Assembly (NCBI GenBank): GCA_003254885.1 | Contig: QANT01006652.1 | Coordinates: 1 to 58,796, forward strand | Origin: Purshia tridentata | Taxonomy: Eukaryota; Streptophyta; Magnoliopsida; Rosales; Rosaceae | Length of the DNA: 58,796 nt | Direction: 5' to 3' | Shown here: positions 1-12,983 of the stretch, piece by piece | Numbering within the stretch: the stretch's first letter is position 1 | Layout: each line of letters starts with the position of its first letter | Notes under the pieces: model-generated | Told to the model about the DNA's origin: nothing | The model's database searches: none | The model's input: the letters and a program-made list of their open reading frames with translations, nothing else | Program-made: the position numbers and the translations under genes

Positions 1-289
1 CCACATCATCTTCAACACAGATCTGGTACTTGAACGTCGCCACGACCTTGGGCTTCTCTGCTTCGAAGTTGAGCTCCTCGGGTTGGAGCAACATGTCGGC
101 GTTGGGGTTACGGTAGAACATGAACTCACGCTCTCCATCGGCGCGTAGAGTCACGAAGGCAAGCGCAGTGCGAGCGCCTTGGTCGAAGAGGATGCCTTCG
201 CCTGAGACGCCGTTTTGCTTCAAGATGCCGGCGAGCTGGTGGCCGAAGTCGTCGTCGCCAAGTTTGCCGACAATGGCAGACTTGCCGCC
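1..289 (-). pseudogene. Fructokinase-like (PfkB) gene fragment, possibly chimeric
   Basis: Read on the minus strand from 289 to the window edge, one frame stays open for 96 codons. It closely resembles the N-terminal third of plant fructokinases: [20 protein letters not shown] at the start, later [20 protein letters not shown] and RNPNADMLL. These enzymes phosphorylate fructose in the cytosol or plastid. The match ends near codon 74 (after EELN). The following residues, beginning [15 protein letters not shown], are not what I expect in a fructokinase, where the strand leading to the HYGS motif should come. The 5' edge at 290-291 reads AG, so this could be an exon start, but no first exon with the PfkB N-terminus is visible upstream (higher coordinates). 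GC content is clearly higher than in the flanking DNA. I call it a gene fragment or chimera; a real gene continuing left of the window is possible. Confidence 0.55.
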
Positions 290-524
290 CTGTTATATCT
301 GTGGCTTTCTTCAGCTCAGGAATAGTAGGTAAAGGTCTAGGCCGATCCCCATGTTCATCACTGCAGTTCAAGTTGGAATGGAGAAGAGAGAAAGTAAACG
401 CAAAATGCAGGGAGGGGGAGAGAGAGAGAGAGAGAAAAAAAAAAAAGGAATGTGGTTATGTTTTGTCTAGGGTTATAATTGGAATATTATTAAAAAAGAG
501 GTCAAACTTAGTTGGATATTAGTT

Positions 525-640
525 GACTAGGGGGTTTTGAGAGAGATTAAGTTCATAACAGGGGGTTTTGGGAGAGTTTAATATAAGCTGGAGGTTTAGG
601 AATATTCTAGCTCTAGTTTGGGGGTTTTGACACATTTGCA
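525..640. repeat. Degenerate G-rich direct repeats
   Basis: Four related copies of a motif with core GGGGGTTTTG, or the weaker GGAGGTTTAGG, are spaced about 30-40 bp apart: near 531, 561, 588 and 620. The first two copies share the extension GAGAGATT or GGAGAGTTT. The block lies just beyond the fructokinase fragment and has no coding potential. Confidence 0.5.
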
Positions 641-1724
641 TTATAAGTTATATGATTTAATTGCAGACCTATCAATCATGTGTTGAGATATTATAACTGT
701 GGTTGTCAAAATAATAACATAGAGATTTCATTTTCCCTTTTTTTTTTGAAAAAGTTAAAAGTAGTCCACATCAGTCCATAAAAGGTACTACTGAATGATT
801 ATATATAGCAGTTGGATGCATGAAGACTCTGCAAATTAATCAAAACATATGATAAATATTGCTGAAGAAGCTCACAAGTCCAGAATTTGAGTGGCTTCTT
901 AACTTCTCTCATTCATACAAAACCAGAATAATAATATCTAATTAATTTGGAATATATATTATGTATGTATGTATGCCCTGATCTCTTTATGAGGTGATGT
1001 TAATGTAAAGCAGATAAATAATGCAATACTTCAAGTAATATATGATCTTGTAGTACTTTGTGGATCATATTAACGCACACCAACCTCTATACCCTGCAAT
1101 TTTGGTGATTAAATTGATGAAATCAGCTCAATAAGTTATCATCTTTTTCCATAATTTAGCACCCATCTCCCATCTTATGCTATTCCATTGATATGATTGT
1201 TTCAGCATAAAGTGATGAGACATATACTCTGCATAAAATAAATTGAAAATCACAGGGATCATCATTTTGGCATCCTATGCTATATTCAATTGATCAATCT
1301 GATTGTACATGTACATACCCTAGTCAGTTCAACAAATAATGATTCCCAGGTTCTATAGCTGTGTCAATAGCTTTGTAAATTAGGTAAATAAAGTCCAGCT
1401 ATATGCCAAAATGCAGCATATATGGGACGTGTCGATAAAGATTGGAAGTCAACTTTAACTTAAATTATATGCATCATGGAAGCGAAATTGAATTTTTCTA
1501 TGAACAAGGAAAGAGAAATGAACTTGCAATTTATCAAAATAAAGCGATACTTGCCCCGGATTATATTAGCAAACCATATAGTTCTTCTGAAGTCATTTTT
1601 AGCCACTAATTAAGTTAAAAGAACTCTGTAGGTACAAACTATATATAGATTTGATTGATTCAGAAACAAAATTGTTCAAGTATAATTCCTAAATATTTAG
1701 GTTATGACTTAATAACTAGTCCTT

Positions 1725-1748
1725 TATATATATATATATATATATATT
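1725..1748. repeat. (TA)n microsatellite
   Basis: An uninterrupted run of about ten TA dinucleotides lies in the gene-poor left region. Confidence 0.8.
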
Positions 1749-4700
1749 CCAAGTATAAATGACTTTTTGTACCACACTGAAACAGAGGTCTTCAGTTTGA
1801 TCACAGTTTATATATATTCATGTAGCTGTATCAGTATGTATCTGCGATATTTCTCCTGAACTACAATATACATATATATATAATACTTCAGGTAGTGCAT
1901 GCTCATCGCTTCAATACAAAAAACATTCATGCAGGTGAACATATATATGAATATAATATTGATGTATACATGAATGCGTGGCAGGAGTAGTGTTGAGCCA
2001 AATTAGCTCAGTTAAGCGTTTAGATAGTGCGATACGGAGTGCCGTAGTGCTATTTGTGACAGCACTCAAAAATGCAAGTGGACCGAATTAAGAGGAGGGG
2101 ATTTTGGTTTTCAAGATCGGAAAAAGAACTGGGGGCCTATCACCTTTGGAATCCATAGACACTACATTATATATTTGATTTTGAAATTATTTAGATGTGA
2201 ACCGTACCTTTTCCTTGGGTATATATATACCGTACTTTAATTTGTAGAGTGATGGTGAGTGAGTATTATATTTATCATTCCTTTAAGAATATTCTCAAAT
2301 TATCGATTACATCAAGGAATGTTCCCATTGCACTCGAGTCTAGTACTACACTATCAATAAAATAAAATAAACCAAACAAAACTTTAAAACTCTATCTTAC
2401 GAGTAAAACTTTTATGTATTTACTTTTATATAACGAGTCAATATATACATATTATTTCTATATCTTTCATCACGTACATAATGTACATTCATTCTCTCTT
2501 TCTCTCATCATATGACCTTGCACGTAATGAAATAAATAAACATATGAGTATACACATTCATATTATGTAAATTAAATAGCCAGCACTTGTCTGTTAAGTT
2601 AATCATGGAATTCTAAATTTGTGTCTCATATGTGGATCACAAATGATGATTCATTAAGTAAAGAACTCGCACATTAGCTACTTATTAGTTGGAATTCAAA
2701 TTTGAGATACATTCATACAAGCAAGAAGAAGAAGAAGAAGAAATTGTTTTTTTTTTTTTTGTGGTGCAATGGAGGTCGAAGGCCCAAAAGCAAGAAAGAC
2801 TAGGCCAGATACAGCCGTGGGCCTAGTAGCAACACAAACTTGATCTTGTTTTTAGTAATGGGCCTCCACTGGTGGGAAAAGTCCAACTAAGATGATGGCC
2901 CAAGATATGCAAGTGCAGATCTTCAATGACGAAGCCATGGCAGCATTGCCACAAAAATGAGACAAAAAATAATCAGTTGAATCAACTTGAAGCTAGCCAA
3001 CCATTTTGATTAATTAAACAAGATTAAAGCACTTAATTCACAGTACTGTCAGTCAGTCATAGTGGATTAGTGGGCTTTCTTTTAATTTGTTCCACCTTTT
3101 CCCTACAGCCAAAGGTTAAGGATCATACAATTAAGATACAGAATTAATTTGTGTATAAAAATGATCTCTGTATTATTAATTAATTCACACAATTTAAATC
3201 AATTCATTAATGAAAATATGTTGGTAGCATGAATCAAATGTTTCCATGTACGAGTCATTCGAGTAGGTTCTCACAATTAAATACTGATCATGAGGAAAGC
3301 ATATTATGAATCTATATTACCAGATGCAGACGAGCCATTCACGTTGCTCTGTCAGAAACTATATATAGTACTACTGTATATATATATACGTATATTAGAA
3401 TTGCAAGTTGCAGTAAACTTTTAATTTTGTCTCTTTCTTGTTAATTAATTTGGCCAGCTAAGAGGTTTTTTTTTGCCATCCTTCATTCTTTGCTTATCTT
3501 AATTAGTATTTCTTGGTTTTAACATGACTACGTACTCTTCAGTCTTGTATTACAAATCCAAGAATTTAGGGTTTGATTATAAATCATAATTACAATAGAT
3601 AGCTTTTTAGGAATACATGATAATCTTTGAATTTGTAGTAATATTGTACAAGATTTGGAATTAAAAGCTATAAATTAACAATGCCAAGATAAGGAGAATA
3701 ATATATGTGTATAACTAATACTTACCCAGTTTGAACACTACCCTGGCTATGGCGTTTAAGATAAGGCCTCTACGTTAGTTTAAAGTATGTGAACCTAATT
3801 GACCAAAATTTAATTAACTCACCATATATATATAGCTAGCTAGCACAATTATCTTCTACAAGAACCTAGGAGGAATTTCATACAAAACGTAAACAAATTG
3901 AAACACCAAAACAAGATCACACCTAGAAACTTGTCCCTTAACATGGTCTAGCCTTTTGTTTGTATGTGGATTTTGATCGGTGGACTCATTATTATCAATG
4001 TGTAAACTAATGGTGTTTACCACCCAACTATTTGATTCTATTTATTAATACATCTATATATCATAGTTTTCTTCCCTCAATGCATGGAAAAAAGAGAAGA
4101 TGCTGATTTTAATCAAGTCCTACACGTGCAATTGTTTTTCAACTCTTCCTTAAGCTCCGACTACTTCAACTCCGACTACCGAACTAATTTATCTTTTTTT
4201 GGCCAGGCAACGACCAAACTAATTAATCTTAGTGTTTTAATTTCATAATTCCATTTACATATTTAAAAGTAGCTTAATATTAGTGCATATACTAAACAAA
4301 TATTCTACATCCCAAATTGAATTAGGCCAACCCAATTCAATGCTTCATTAATTTCTTTAAACTATATATTATTGAGATTGCTTGTTTATACCACAAATAA
4401 AGTTACAAGGGGCCGATCACATTGTTGGCCACGTAAAGTGCATGAGATGTACCGGCCAACTTTTACAAATACGTATGGTTTTATTAAAAATGTGGTACAA
4501 ATAAGTTTTATATTTTTATACATACAATATGTACAATATTATTTTGAAATTTTAATAAAATTTTCATTTTCGATTATTATTAAGAATGTTTAATTAAACC
4601 ATCACCTATAATTAACATGTCCCATGTTTTCTTAGCTAAGACTCACGGACACTAAATCTTGATTTACATGCAAAGAAGTCCATTTATTAAGAAATGATAT

Positions 4701-5586
4701 TATCATTCTCATACTTTGGTCATAGTTTAATTACCAAATCATGTGCCGTTTAATTAAACCTTAATTAGTCGCATATACACAATGCCATCGGCTATTCGGC
4801 TTAATAGGTATATATATATATACACACTATTTTCATATATTAATTGTAGATTCCTTCCCTGTTATAGTATTCTATTGTCACATATTTACATACTATATAT
4901 CTTGACGTCATGAATTACGATAATTGAGATGGTGTTGTCGGTTGACATGTATATATATGGACAAGTAGTAGATAATGTGCATTACTAAAACACACTTAAT
5001 TACTAATCAAATTACTTAATTGTCAGATTAATTATGGTAAACATTGTAACGCATCATCAGGTCGGTATTCGATCGGTACAGTTAATCAGTTAATTTGGAC
5101 AGTTAATTTGTCAGATTAATTAAGCTAACTATAGTTAGCCTTGACATATTTTAAGCTCACCTTCACCGACTTAATGTATTGGAGATTAATCAAGTGAGAC
5201 TTAATAAAATATATCTATGTGAATTAAATAATTAAAATGAAAAAGTACATGAAGCTAGCAGATAATGTGTTTGATAATAATTATTTAATATGGGTAGGCA
5301 TATAATATAAGAGATAGTACAGAGTCCAGACTACATAGCATATGCTAAGAGTATCACTATATATCTTTCTTGGAGTCTCAAAAACTGGAATCACATTACT
5401 GGATTTCGAGCAATATAATTAAACAATATTCTATTTTTTATTATTTGCTAATCATTATTTGGTCTAGTGATATATATCTAATTTCCCTTTTATTAGAAGG
5501 ACAGTTGCTGATTATTAATAAAAAGAAAATATTTATTGTTTAAAATCATTAGAAATGAAAATGAGGTGAGTTTGGACCGTTTGGTG

Positions 5587-5651
5587 ATGACCTTAATTAG
5601 GCACAGTCCTCGCTGTCCGGATCCATTGGATTGGATCCCAATTAAGGTCAT
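5587..5651. repeat. Inverted repeat with nested hairpin
   Basis: The arms ATGACCTTAATT (5587-5598) and AATTAAGGTCAT (5640-5651) are perfect 12-bp complements. Inside them a second hairpin pairs GGATCCA with TGGATCC around a six-base loop. It is too short and too loopy for a typical plant microRNA precursor. A small transposon footprint or a structured regulatory element are alternatives. Confidence 0.5.
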
Positions 5652-8041
5652 GTCATGTGCTGCGAGATGCACGCTGACCCCCCACCCCAACCCATATATA
5701 TATCACAAGTCTTTCTGGTTTAAGTTTAAATTCAATTGCCACCACCACACCACCATTATTTACTACATCCATCGATCCTTGCTGTTTCTTTCTTTCATCA
5801 TATTACCATTTTTGTCATCTTTTTAGATACTTCAGGGGTTTCGTTGGTGGACTCACATGTAATGGGAATATAAATATCTCTTACTTTTATATCTAATTCA
5901 ACATTTAATTAAATTCATAAAAAATCTTAAATTTATAGTCTCAACGACACATGATACTCACCTGACGCAACATTCACGTTAAAAATTTGACTCTCATATA
6001 TAGTTTTTTTTCCTTCAAACTTTTCTCTCTCCCTCTGCATTCAGATTCCAAATCTTGACCTAGCTATGTAGCTAGCTGCATTTTAAATAAAAAAAGTAAT
6101 AATAACCATACATTATTTAAGCAATTTTTCTCTTAAAATTAATAAAGAATTAGCATGTTATCATCACTATTTAATTTATAATTTAGCTAGACTTCTAACT
6201 AACTAACTTTTGCAATGCAACTAATTTCACGAACATACTCTTCTAATTTTCTAAGGTAGCAAAATGTAGGCCAGGGACCACCCGCCAGGGCTTATAATTT
6301 TATGTATACTATATATGTCGCAAGTGGAATTGTTGAATGAATCATTAGTCAAATTAATAGACCCTGTTGAGGAACCAAACTTCAGAAAATAGATTTTTAA
6401 TGAAAAGGTTTTATTAATTAATTAATTAATTTATTTTATATATATATAAAGGATCAGGGCCTTCCAGATGGCCAATGAGATTGGAGTCTTCGTGCATGTA
6501 TATATATATAATATTTACAACCTTTTTATGGACGAATTAATTATATTAAATAATTAATTAATTAACCAATTCTCCAGTACTAGTCTTACAACCATCAATT
6601 GGAGATGGATGAGAAGCACGTGTTTTGGAAAATCATGTTCATAGTGTCTCTATAATTCAAAATTAGTAAAATTAGATTTTTATTCTCTCATCAAACAGGG
6701 TATAATATTTCTGCATTCATGTATGATCACATTATTTGTTTTTGTTATGGATGTACTATATATATATATTAGTATATATGATAATTGAAATTAAGATTCC
6801 ACTGCAAGTGCTGTGCATCAATAGATAGAGGAGCATGTCATCATCGAGAATATTATCAAAAATCATTGGAAATATACTATATATATTATATGCCCCTTCA
6901 GATGAGGGATCTTTCAAATAAACTTATTTAAGCAATCTCTTGTGGGGTTCGCTTTACATGTATTTTGATGATCGAAACTGTCAATTTTTTTTTTTCCATT
7001 AAAGAATCGTTTTTGTAAAAAATTAAGTTAATAAAAAATTATTTGACCATTGATTAAATAATCACCATTTCAAGTATTTATAAAAAATATTTTATTACTA
7101 TATTTATTTGATTAAAGTTTGATAACTTAATTATTTTTTATTTGTCTAATTTTTGCAAAAACAATCTTTGAATATATGGTTTGGATTGTTAAAATACTAC
7201 TGAGTACTCGGTGCACTAAGTTCAGAAAAAGAAAAAGAAAAAAAGTGCGGATGTCCTATATATATATTGTTTGATATAGTTTTCAACTAATAATGACTAA
7301 TGTGTTTGAGAATTAACTCGTGGCCGGCTAGGAGCCTAGAATATATAGCAGACACGTACAAATTATGGAAACACTGTTGTACAACAATTAATAGGCAGAC
7401 TTATTGATGCTTTAATTGAATGATAATATGCGATACAATAGTAATAAGTGTGACTCGGAAAATATAGAAGGGATGTAAGCGTGGAAGATGGCAAAAATCT
7501 TGCAGAAGAAGAAGGCATGTTCTTCATGGAGAATTCTTCACTTTATAATTATAAATTAGTAATATTAAGAGATTAGAGTGCTTATGATCGAGATCATACA
7601 ATTTTTTCTTAATAATTCGTAAGAGGAAAAAAATCTAAACTTACTATTGCAATTCTAGCCAAAAAAAGCTATTACAACAATTCTTGAATCTCAATATCCG
7701 TCGCTGTTATGAATTTATTTTATCACATTTTTTATTTATGAATGATAACTATATATAATTAAAATTAAAATTCAAGTAAAAACTGTAAAATCAAGAAAAT
7801 GTATGGATATTTGTTTTGTACCAGCATTAATTCAAACTCTCTATCAAGGTCTGGTCTGAACTTCAATAACTCTTCAAATTGTAGCTCTGCTTAACTTTTC
7901 GATTCTAGTACCACAAACTTTATTATAAAGAAAAATATTTATTAAAATACAGGGACTAAAATAAATACATCAGAATCCTCACAATGCATACATGTCCAGG
8001 AATTGAGTCGGTGTAAACTGAAACGCTTAGGTTTCAGTGAT

Positions 8042-8051
8042 GCCACGTGGC
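8042..8051. promoter_or_regulatory. Palindromic G-box upstream of the PRE/BNQ gene
   Basis: GCCACGTGGC is a perfect 10-bp palindrome with a CACGTG core, about 790 bp before the start codon of the HLH gene at 8839. G-boxes are bound by bHLH (PIF-type), bZIP and BZR1-type factors, which are known regulators of PRE-family genes. Binding here is inferred from the motif only. Confidence 0.5.
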
Positions 8052-8497
8052 GCTATGTCATCTGGCTGAGGCAAGAACATGGTGTGTTCATCACTTTGAC
8101 TGGTCAACACTTAGGACCGTTCATCACGTAGTTGTAATTTGGCTGTTCCTCAATCTCACACACGTACACATGACACAACCCTGATCCAACACACACACAC
8201 ACACAGAGTTTGTGAGATATTTTTTTTTCTTCTTTTTCTTTTGCTCTACATTTTATAACTAAAGTAATAAAAAAATACCATAGCATTGCGTGTAGTTGAA
8301 TTTGATACACTCCTCTCTCTCTCTTGATCTCTCTCTGTCACACACACAGAGGCAGAGAGAGAGAGTTGAGATCGATCACTTGATCGAGAGATCCAAAGCC
8401 CAATTTGGATTGATTTTGTAAAAAACACGCAGGGACGACAGTATATGGCGTATCTCTAGCAATTTTGAGACTCTCTCTCTCTCTGTTTCAAAACCCT

Positions 8498-8506
8498 ATT
8501 TAAATA
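8498..8506 (+). promoter_or_regulatory. TATA-like box of the PRE/BNQ gene
   Basis: TATTTAAAT lies about 335 bp before the start codon at 8839. CT-rich tracts occur on both sides (about 8311-8328, 8471-8484 and 8594-8608), as is common around plant transcription starts and in 5' leaders. The implied 5' UTR is about 300 bp and pyrimidine-rich. Confidence 0.4.
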
Positions 8507-8838
8507 CAGAGTTAGCCCACCCCTTCTCTCATGCAATTGTCTTCTACATTACCCAACACCCCACAGCTTCTGTTTTTGTGCACCTGCCCATCCTCTCTCT
8601 CTCTCTCGCTCATGGATTACTCATTTTGAAACCACCAGAAACTGAGCTCCATAACTTGTCTTTGACACTCATTCTCTTTCATTCAACACTTTCTCAGTAT
8701 CTTTCTTTCAAATAATTCACTTAAAGCTCTCTGACACGTATAAGTGTTCCTAGCTTCCCATTTGTCCCAGCTAGCTTTCAGGTATAACATTTTCAGCTCT
8801 TTGCGTATTTTACACTCCATATCCTTTAGCTAGTCATC

Positions 8839-9671
8839 ATGTCTAGCCGACGGTCACGATCTAGACAATCAGGTGGTTCAAGAATCTCCGACGATCAGAT
8901 CAATGATCTTGTTTCTAAGTTGCAACAGCTTCTTCCCGAGATTCGCAATAGTAGACGTTCTGACAAGGTATCTATCTATTTAATCATTTTTGTTTGATAT
9001 TAATTCCTTTTTTATGTTTGGCTAGCTAGCTTTCTCTTTCACATACATGTACCCAGTGCCCACAACTATTATGAGTACGTACACCCAATAAAAGCAAATA
9101 ATTAGTTAAACAATATGATTGTTGAGAGTGAATCAAGTTTGTAATTGAAAGCTAATTGAATATGGGTCTTGAAGCCGCTACAATTAATACTCTAATTAGT
9201 TCCCTTAATTTTCTAATATTTATTTCATCATTTAATTAAGAAAAAGGTAGAAATTTGATTGTGGTGGCGTATTTCTTAACTTTTCAATCCATTAATTTCT
9301 CTTTAATTTATTATATACAAGTGCTTTTCCTAGAGATTGTGATCTACCTGGTGCATGTATAAATTTTTGAAAAGAACAAAAGATAAAACATAAAAATATT
9401 TGAAAATGCTTTGGAATTAATTAAGTTGATCATGCTAAGTGACTTTGATAAATTTACACTGCTAATTCGATTTAATTAATGAATAAATTAATACGAAACT
9501 ATATATATTTGCGTACTGCAGGTTTCAGCCGCGACGGTGTTACAGGAAACATGCAATTATATAAGAAGCTTGCACAGAGAGGTGGATGATCTAAGTGAGC
9601 GACTCTCTGAGCTTTTGGCAACAACTGACACTGCCCAAGCTGCAGTCATCAGGAGCTTACTATTGCAATGA
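8839..9671 (+). CDS. Atypical (non-DNA-binding) HLH protein, PRE/BNQ/ILI family
   Basis: Two exons, 8839-8967 and 9522-9671, join at codon 43/44 across a 554-bp GT-AG intron and encode 92 residues, the usual size for this family. The protein begins [15 protein letters not shown], then has helix 1 ([20 protein letters not shown]), a loop rich in Arg/Ser and helix 2 ([20 protein letters not shown]). The basic region lacks the His-Glu-Arg residues needed to contact DNA. Such proteins act in the nucleus by dimerising with and sequestering other bHLH factors, and promote cell elongation downstream of gibberellin, brassinosteroid and light signals. Neither exon appears complete in the open-frame sense alone, so the gene is easy to miss. 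It stands alone between long spacers. The family is certain; the ortholog (PRE4/BNQ3 or PRE6/KIDARI type) is not. Confidence 0.95.
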
Positions 9672-12600
9672 TTAATTAAGGACGTCGATGATTGATTAAT
9701 TAGACTTCTATCATTAATTAGTTACTACTTAATTATGTAAAAGCTAGCTATGGCTCGTTTTTCTTTCTCTTTGATCTGTTAATCTCTCGATCTATCTGAA
9801 TTTCTTGGGTTTTTGTTGATCATGAGTAGACTAAGACTGTAGTCTGTAGCTGTTAGCTAGCTGTTAATGGCCTACTGTGTTAAGGATCGTTGATGATATA
9901 ATAATAAATACTATGTATCTTTTCAATTTTGATAGAAATTTGAAAATGGAATCTCCTCTCTAATAAAATTGAAAGAAATAGTTCTACACCAATAATGTTA
10001 ATATGTATATGGATTCATAACCACATGAACATCAGGGTGTTTTAGCTAGCTACTAATGAATTTGTTCCACTCAAATGATCGAAATGTTACTTAATTTTGC
10101 AAGTCCATAATTAACAATATTGAACCACTAAATTAATTCTATGCATGCGCACCTGAATAATGGTAGGTACTGTGGCTAGCTGGTGAAGATATGCATATGC
10201 ATGGTGGACTTATTAATTCATAGGAACACTAATTATATAAATTAATAGTTTAACCGAGAAATATTTCTAGGAAAATTAACAAGTTAATTATATATGCTAC
10301 TAGGTGCGCAATTGGAAAGTGAAAAAAGGCCTTTTCAAGTTGCTTCTTTAATTGGAGTATGGGTGCAACTTTTCTGTTTGATCTTGTTTGTGGGATTGAA
10401 GTATGGGTAGCCCTGCCTGCTCACTCAAAACAAGCATCAAAAGCCGCAAGGATAATAAGCAACATATTTTTTGACTTTTGCTTCCGCTTTATATATTGTA
10501 ATGCACACATTCATCATAATTAAACAGACACACATGTATATATATAAACTTCAAGCCATTCATGCATGCGTACGTGAAGAGCTTTCCATCCATCTCTCTA
10601 GAAATTGTATTCTGCAGATGAAAATAAATTCTAATATATGTTGTGAGATATATGCTAGCTTTTTGTATACATTATTTGTTGGCGCGCAGTTTAAACTTTT
10701 GGGTCTAATTGTATGATATCAAAATTCTGATGTCAAGAATTCTCGTGTTTGAAACCATATATTCATTCTTCATTTTCCATATGTTAATTTATAGCACAAC
10801 TGCACAGGCATAACTAAATCTAAACTCTTTGTATTTGTCTATGTTTAACCACATGCAACACGGTTTAGTACGTTATGTTCTAACCAGCTGGGAGAGAGGG
10901 AGTTACAATATTGACTTTGTGAAGATAATATTATTGATGTGATGAAAATGTACGCATTAAAATGGTCCATGAAATCCTTTTTTGTCCGAACTATTAATTT
11001 CTTTTGGTTTTCGTTTATTGTTGGCCATGTGTCGCATAGATATATTCAATTTGGTTATTATCAGACAAAATAAACGGATCGAAAACCAAATAGAGTTGAT
11101 CGACGATTTGGATCAAACGTATTGCGATTTGTGACACAACTAAATTTCATAGCACTACAAAAAAATCTTCTATTACTAACAAAAAATTAGTAAGACTGTC
11201 CTACTCATCCACAAGTACCCAATCAATCATATATATATGCAATATTATAGCTAGTAACATATTGCAGCATGGTCGCTGCACGTGATGTGGTACTATATAT
11301 GTATAGTAGCCCAGCTTTATACATATGCGGGCGTGTTCGTGGTGCAGATCAGCTGTTTCATTAATCACGCCGGTGACCCAGGTTCAACGCCCACCAACAC
11401 AAACACATCTCACTCCTACAATGTCGGCTCGTACTCTTCTGTGGCCATGCATTACATGCTCTAGCTATACATATATATAGCTAGGTGCACCCACTTTTGA
11501 TACAACCAGGTGGAAAGATTGACTAAAAGAAGTAAATGCAGTGTTTATAATTTGATTTTTAGGAAAATGTTAGATGAGGCACTACAATTTTGACTATTAA
11601 GTAATAGTTAATCAGTGAAAAGTTGTCTTATAAACATGTTAAATGTAATATAAATAAACATGATCGAGAAAAATGACTTTTAAACTGACAACAGTTACTT
11701 CTAGTACAATATTCTCTTATAAATGAAGTCTTTAGTTTGTACCCAAAAAAAAGAAAAGTATTTAGTACAAACAAAGACAAAGTAGATAGTTGAAAAAGAA
11801 TTGGACTTGCAAATCAGTTCATGATTAAACGGTTTGAAATTATACACTGCATGTCCATGGACAGACTGGTAGGGAAGACTGGAAGGCAACCCTTTTGACC
11901 TAGCTAGCTATAACATGCATGATTACTCAAATATATCTGGCCACATGTTTCTTGCTTGTACTATAGATCGAGTTGATTCCAGCAGGGCTGTTCCTGAGAT
12001 TTTGTGCGAAAATTAAAACTATGGCCCTGTTTTAATAGAAGCTCACATAGAATTCAGAAATACTAATTTTGTTTTTACCATGTATTGATGCTAATTGTTA
12101 CAACAAATATATATAACTACAATCCATCATCAATTTTCATAACCATGGTCAATTTACAATATCAACAATATTAAGATGGAAAAAAAAAAATCAAAATTAT
12201 CATCAAACAATATGTAATCTACTTGACTATAGTAACCCAAAAAAAAAAATTAATAGTAATAAAAAATTTGATTGAACCTTTTTAGCCAGAGTGCTTTTCT
12301 CGTACGGAAGTAGAATGCAGGTTGGGCGCAGAAAATCCACTTTTCACATGGGATCAAAATCCTATTTAGCACTGGGTTTTTTCTTGGGTCTTTGGTAGGC
12401 CTCGAAATTGTAGTGAGACGAATTTCTTGGGCTTCTTCTGTCACTTCCTATGTTCATTGGGTTGGGCACGTGAGCCTTCAGTGGATTGCTGACCCGATTC
12501 ATTTGAGTATTTGTTTAATAACTCGGGAATTTTTCCAAACGGCGTCGTACCCTTTTCGCCCAGGAGTCGAATCACCTGAATCATGAAGTAGCGTGTGTGG

Positions 12601-12740
12601 CCCAATGACCGAAACGACGTCGTATCTTTTACAAACTTTCGTTGACAAAATGACAGTTACCCAGAAAACAAAAAAATACAAAAAATTCAGAGCCCGTCAA
12701 CAACGAAGGAGGTTTTACAAATTTCATGCCATAAGCTTGT
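9672..12740. other. Non-coding spacer between the PRE gene and VPS29
   Basis: No gene is recognisable over about 3 kb. Short open frames lack domains. A weak tRNA-like/SINE-like stretch lies at 11325-11400. Two CACTA-like starts (near 11153 and 11580) are described among the rejected items. The right end, from about 12400, becomes less AT-rich and probably contains the VPS29 promoter. Confidence 0.55.
11325..11400 (+). repeat. tRNA-like / SINE-like fragment (weak)
   Basis: The segment contains a box-A-like GTGGTGCAGATCAG and, about 30 bp later, a box-B-like GGTTCAACGCC. GGGCGT and ACGCCC near its ends could pair. The D, anticodon and T stems do not close properly, so it is not a functional tRNA. 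A degraded tRNA-derived SINE head is possible. Confidence 0.2.
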
Positions 12741-12983
12741 TGTGCAAGATCAAACAACCCCTCTGGTACGATCTCAGCCATCTTCAAACCCATTTCTATC
12801 GCTCTCAATTACTCTTATTTTCTTTTCTTTCAATGATATGTAATTACAATCATTAATTGATATGAAATAGAATATTTATGATTGATATGCAGCTCTTTTC
12901 ATTTTTAATTTTGTATGTACTTTTTGGGTTTTATTTTTCGCAGATTTTGTGAAGTGGTTTGAGTTATTGGTGAGTGAGAGAGG

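Larger units (their letters stand above)
641..8037. other. Long AT-rich non-coding region
   Basis: I found no gene here. Open frames are short, have no recognisable domain and are interrupted by AT-rich sequence. The stretch holds many TA-rich microsatellites (about 1725-1748, 3377-3389, 4808-4822), a GAA run at about 2722-2741, an AATT run near 6414-6432 and a small perfect hairpin at 5587-5651. Non-coding RNA genes or distant enhancers of the PRE gene cannot be excluded by eye. Confidence 0.6.

Noticed and set aside
126..371. Minus-strand open frame of 81 codons rich in Arg
   Set aside because: It is a shifted reading of the fructokinase-like fragment, with Arg-rich low-complexity composition typical of a wrong frame in GC-rich coding DNA.
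11325..11400. Possible tRNA gene with box A and box B-like sequences
   Set aside because: The T and D stems do not pair and there is no valid anticodon arm. It is kept only as a weak tRNA-like or SINE-like fragment.
11153..12414. CACTACAAAAAAA at 11153 and an inverted pair CACTACAATTTTG (11580) and its near complement (ending 12414), resembling CACTA transposon ends
   Set aside because: The 3-bp flanks do not match as target duplications, the ends agree for only about 12 bp and no transposase or subterminal repeats are seen. Chance is likely in AT-rich DNA.
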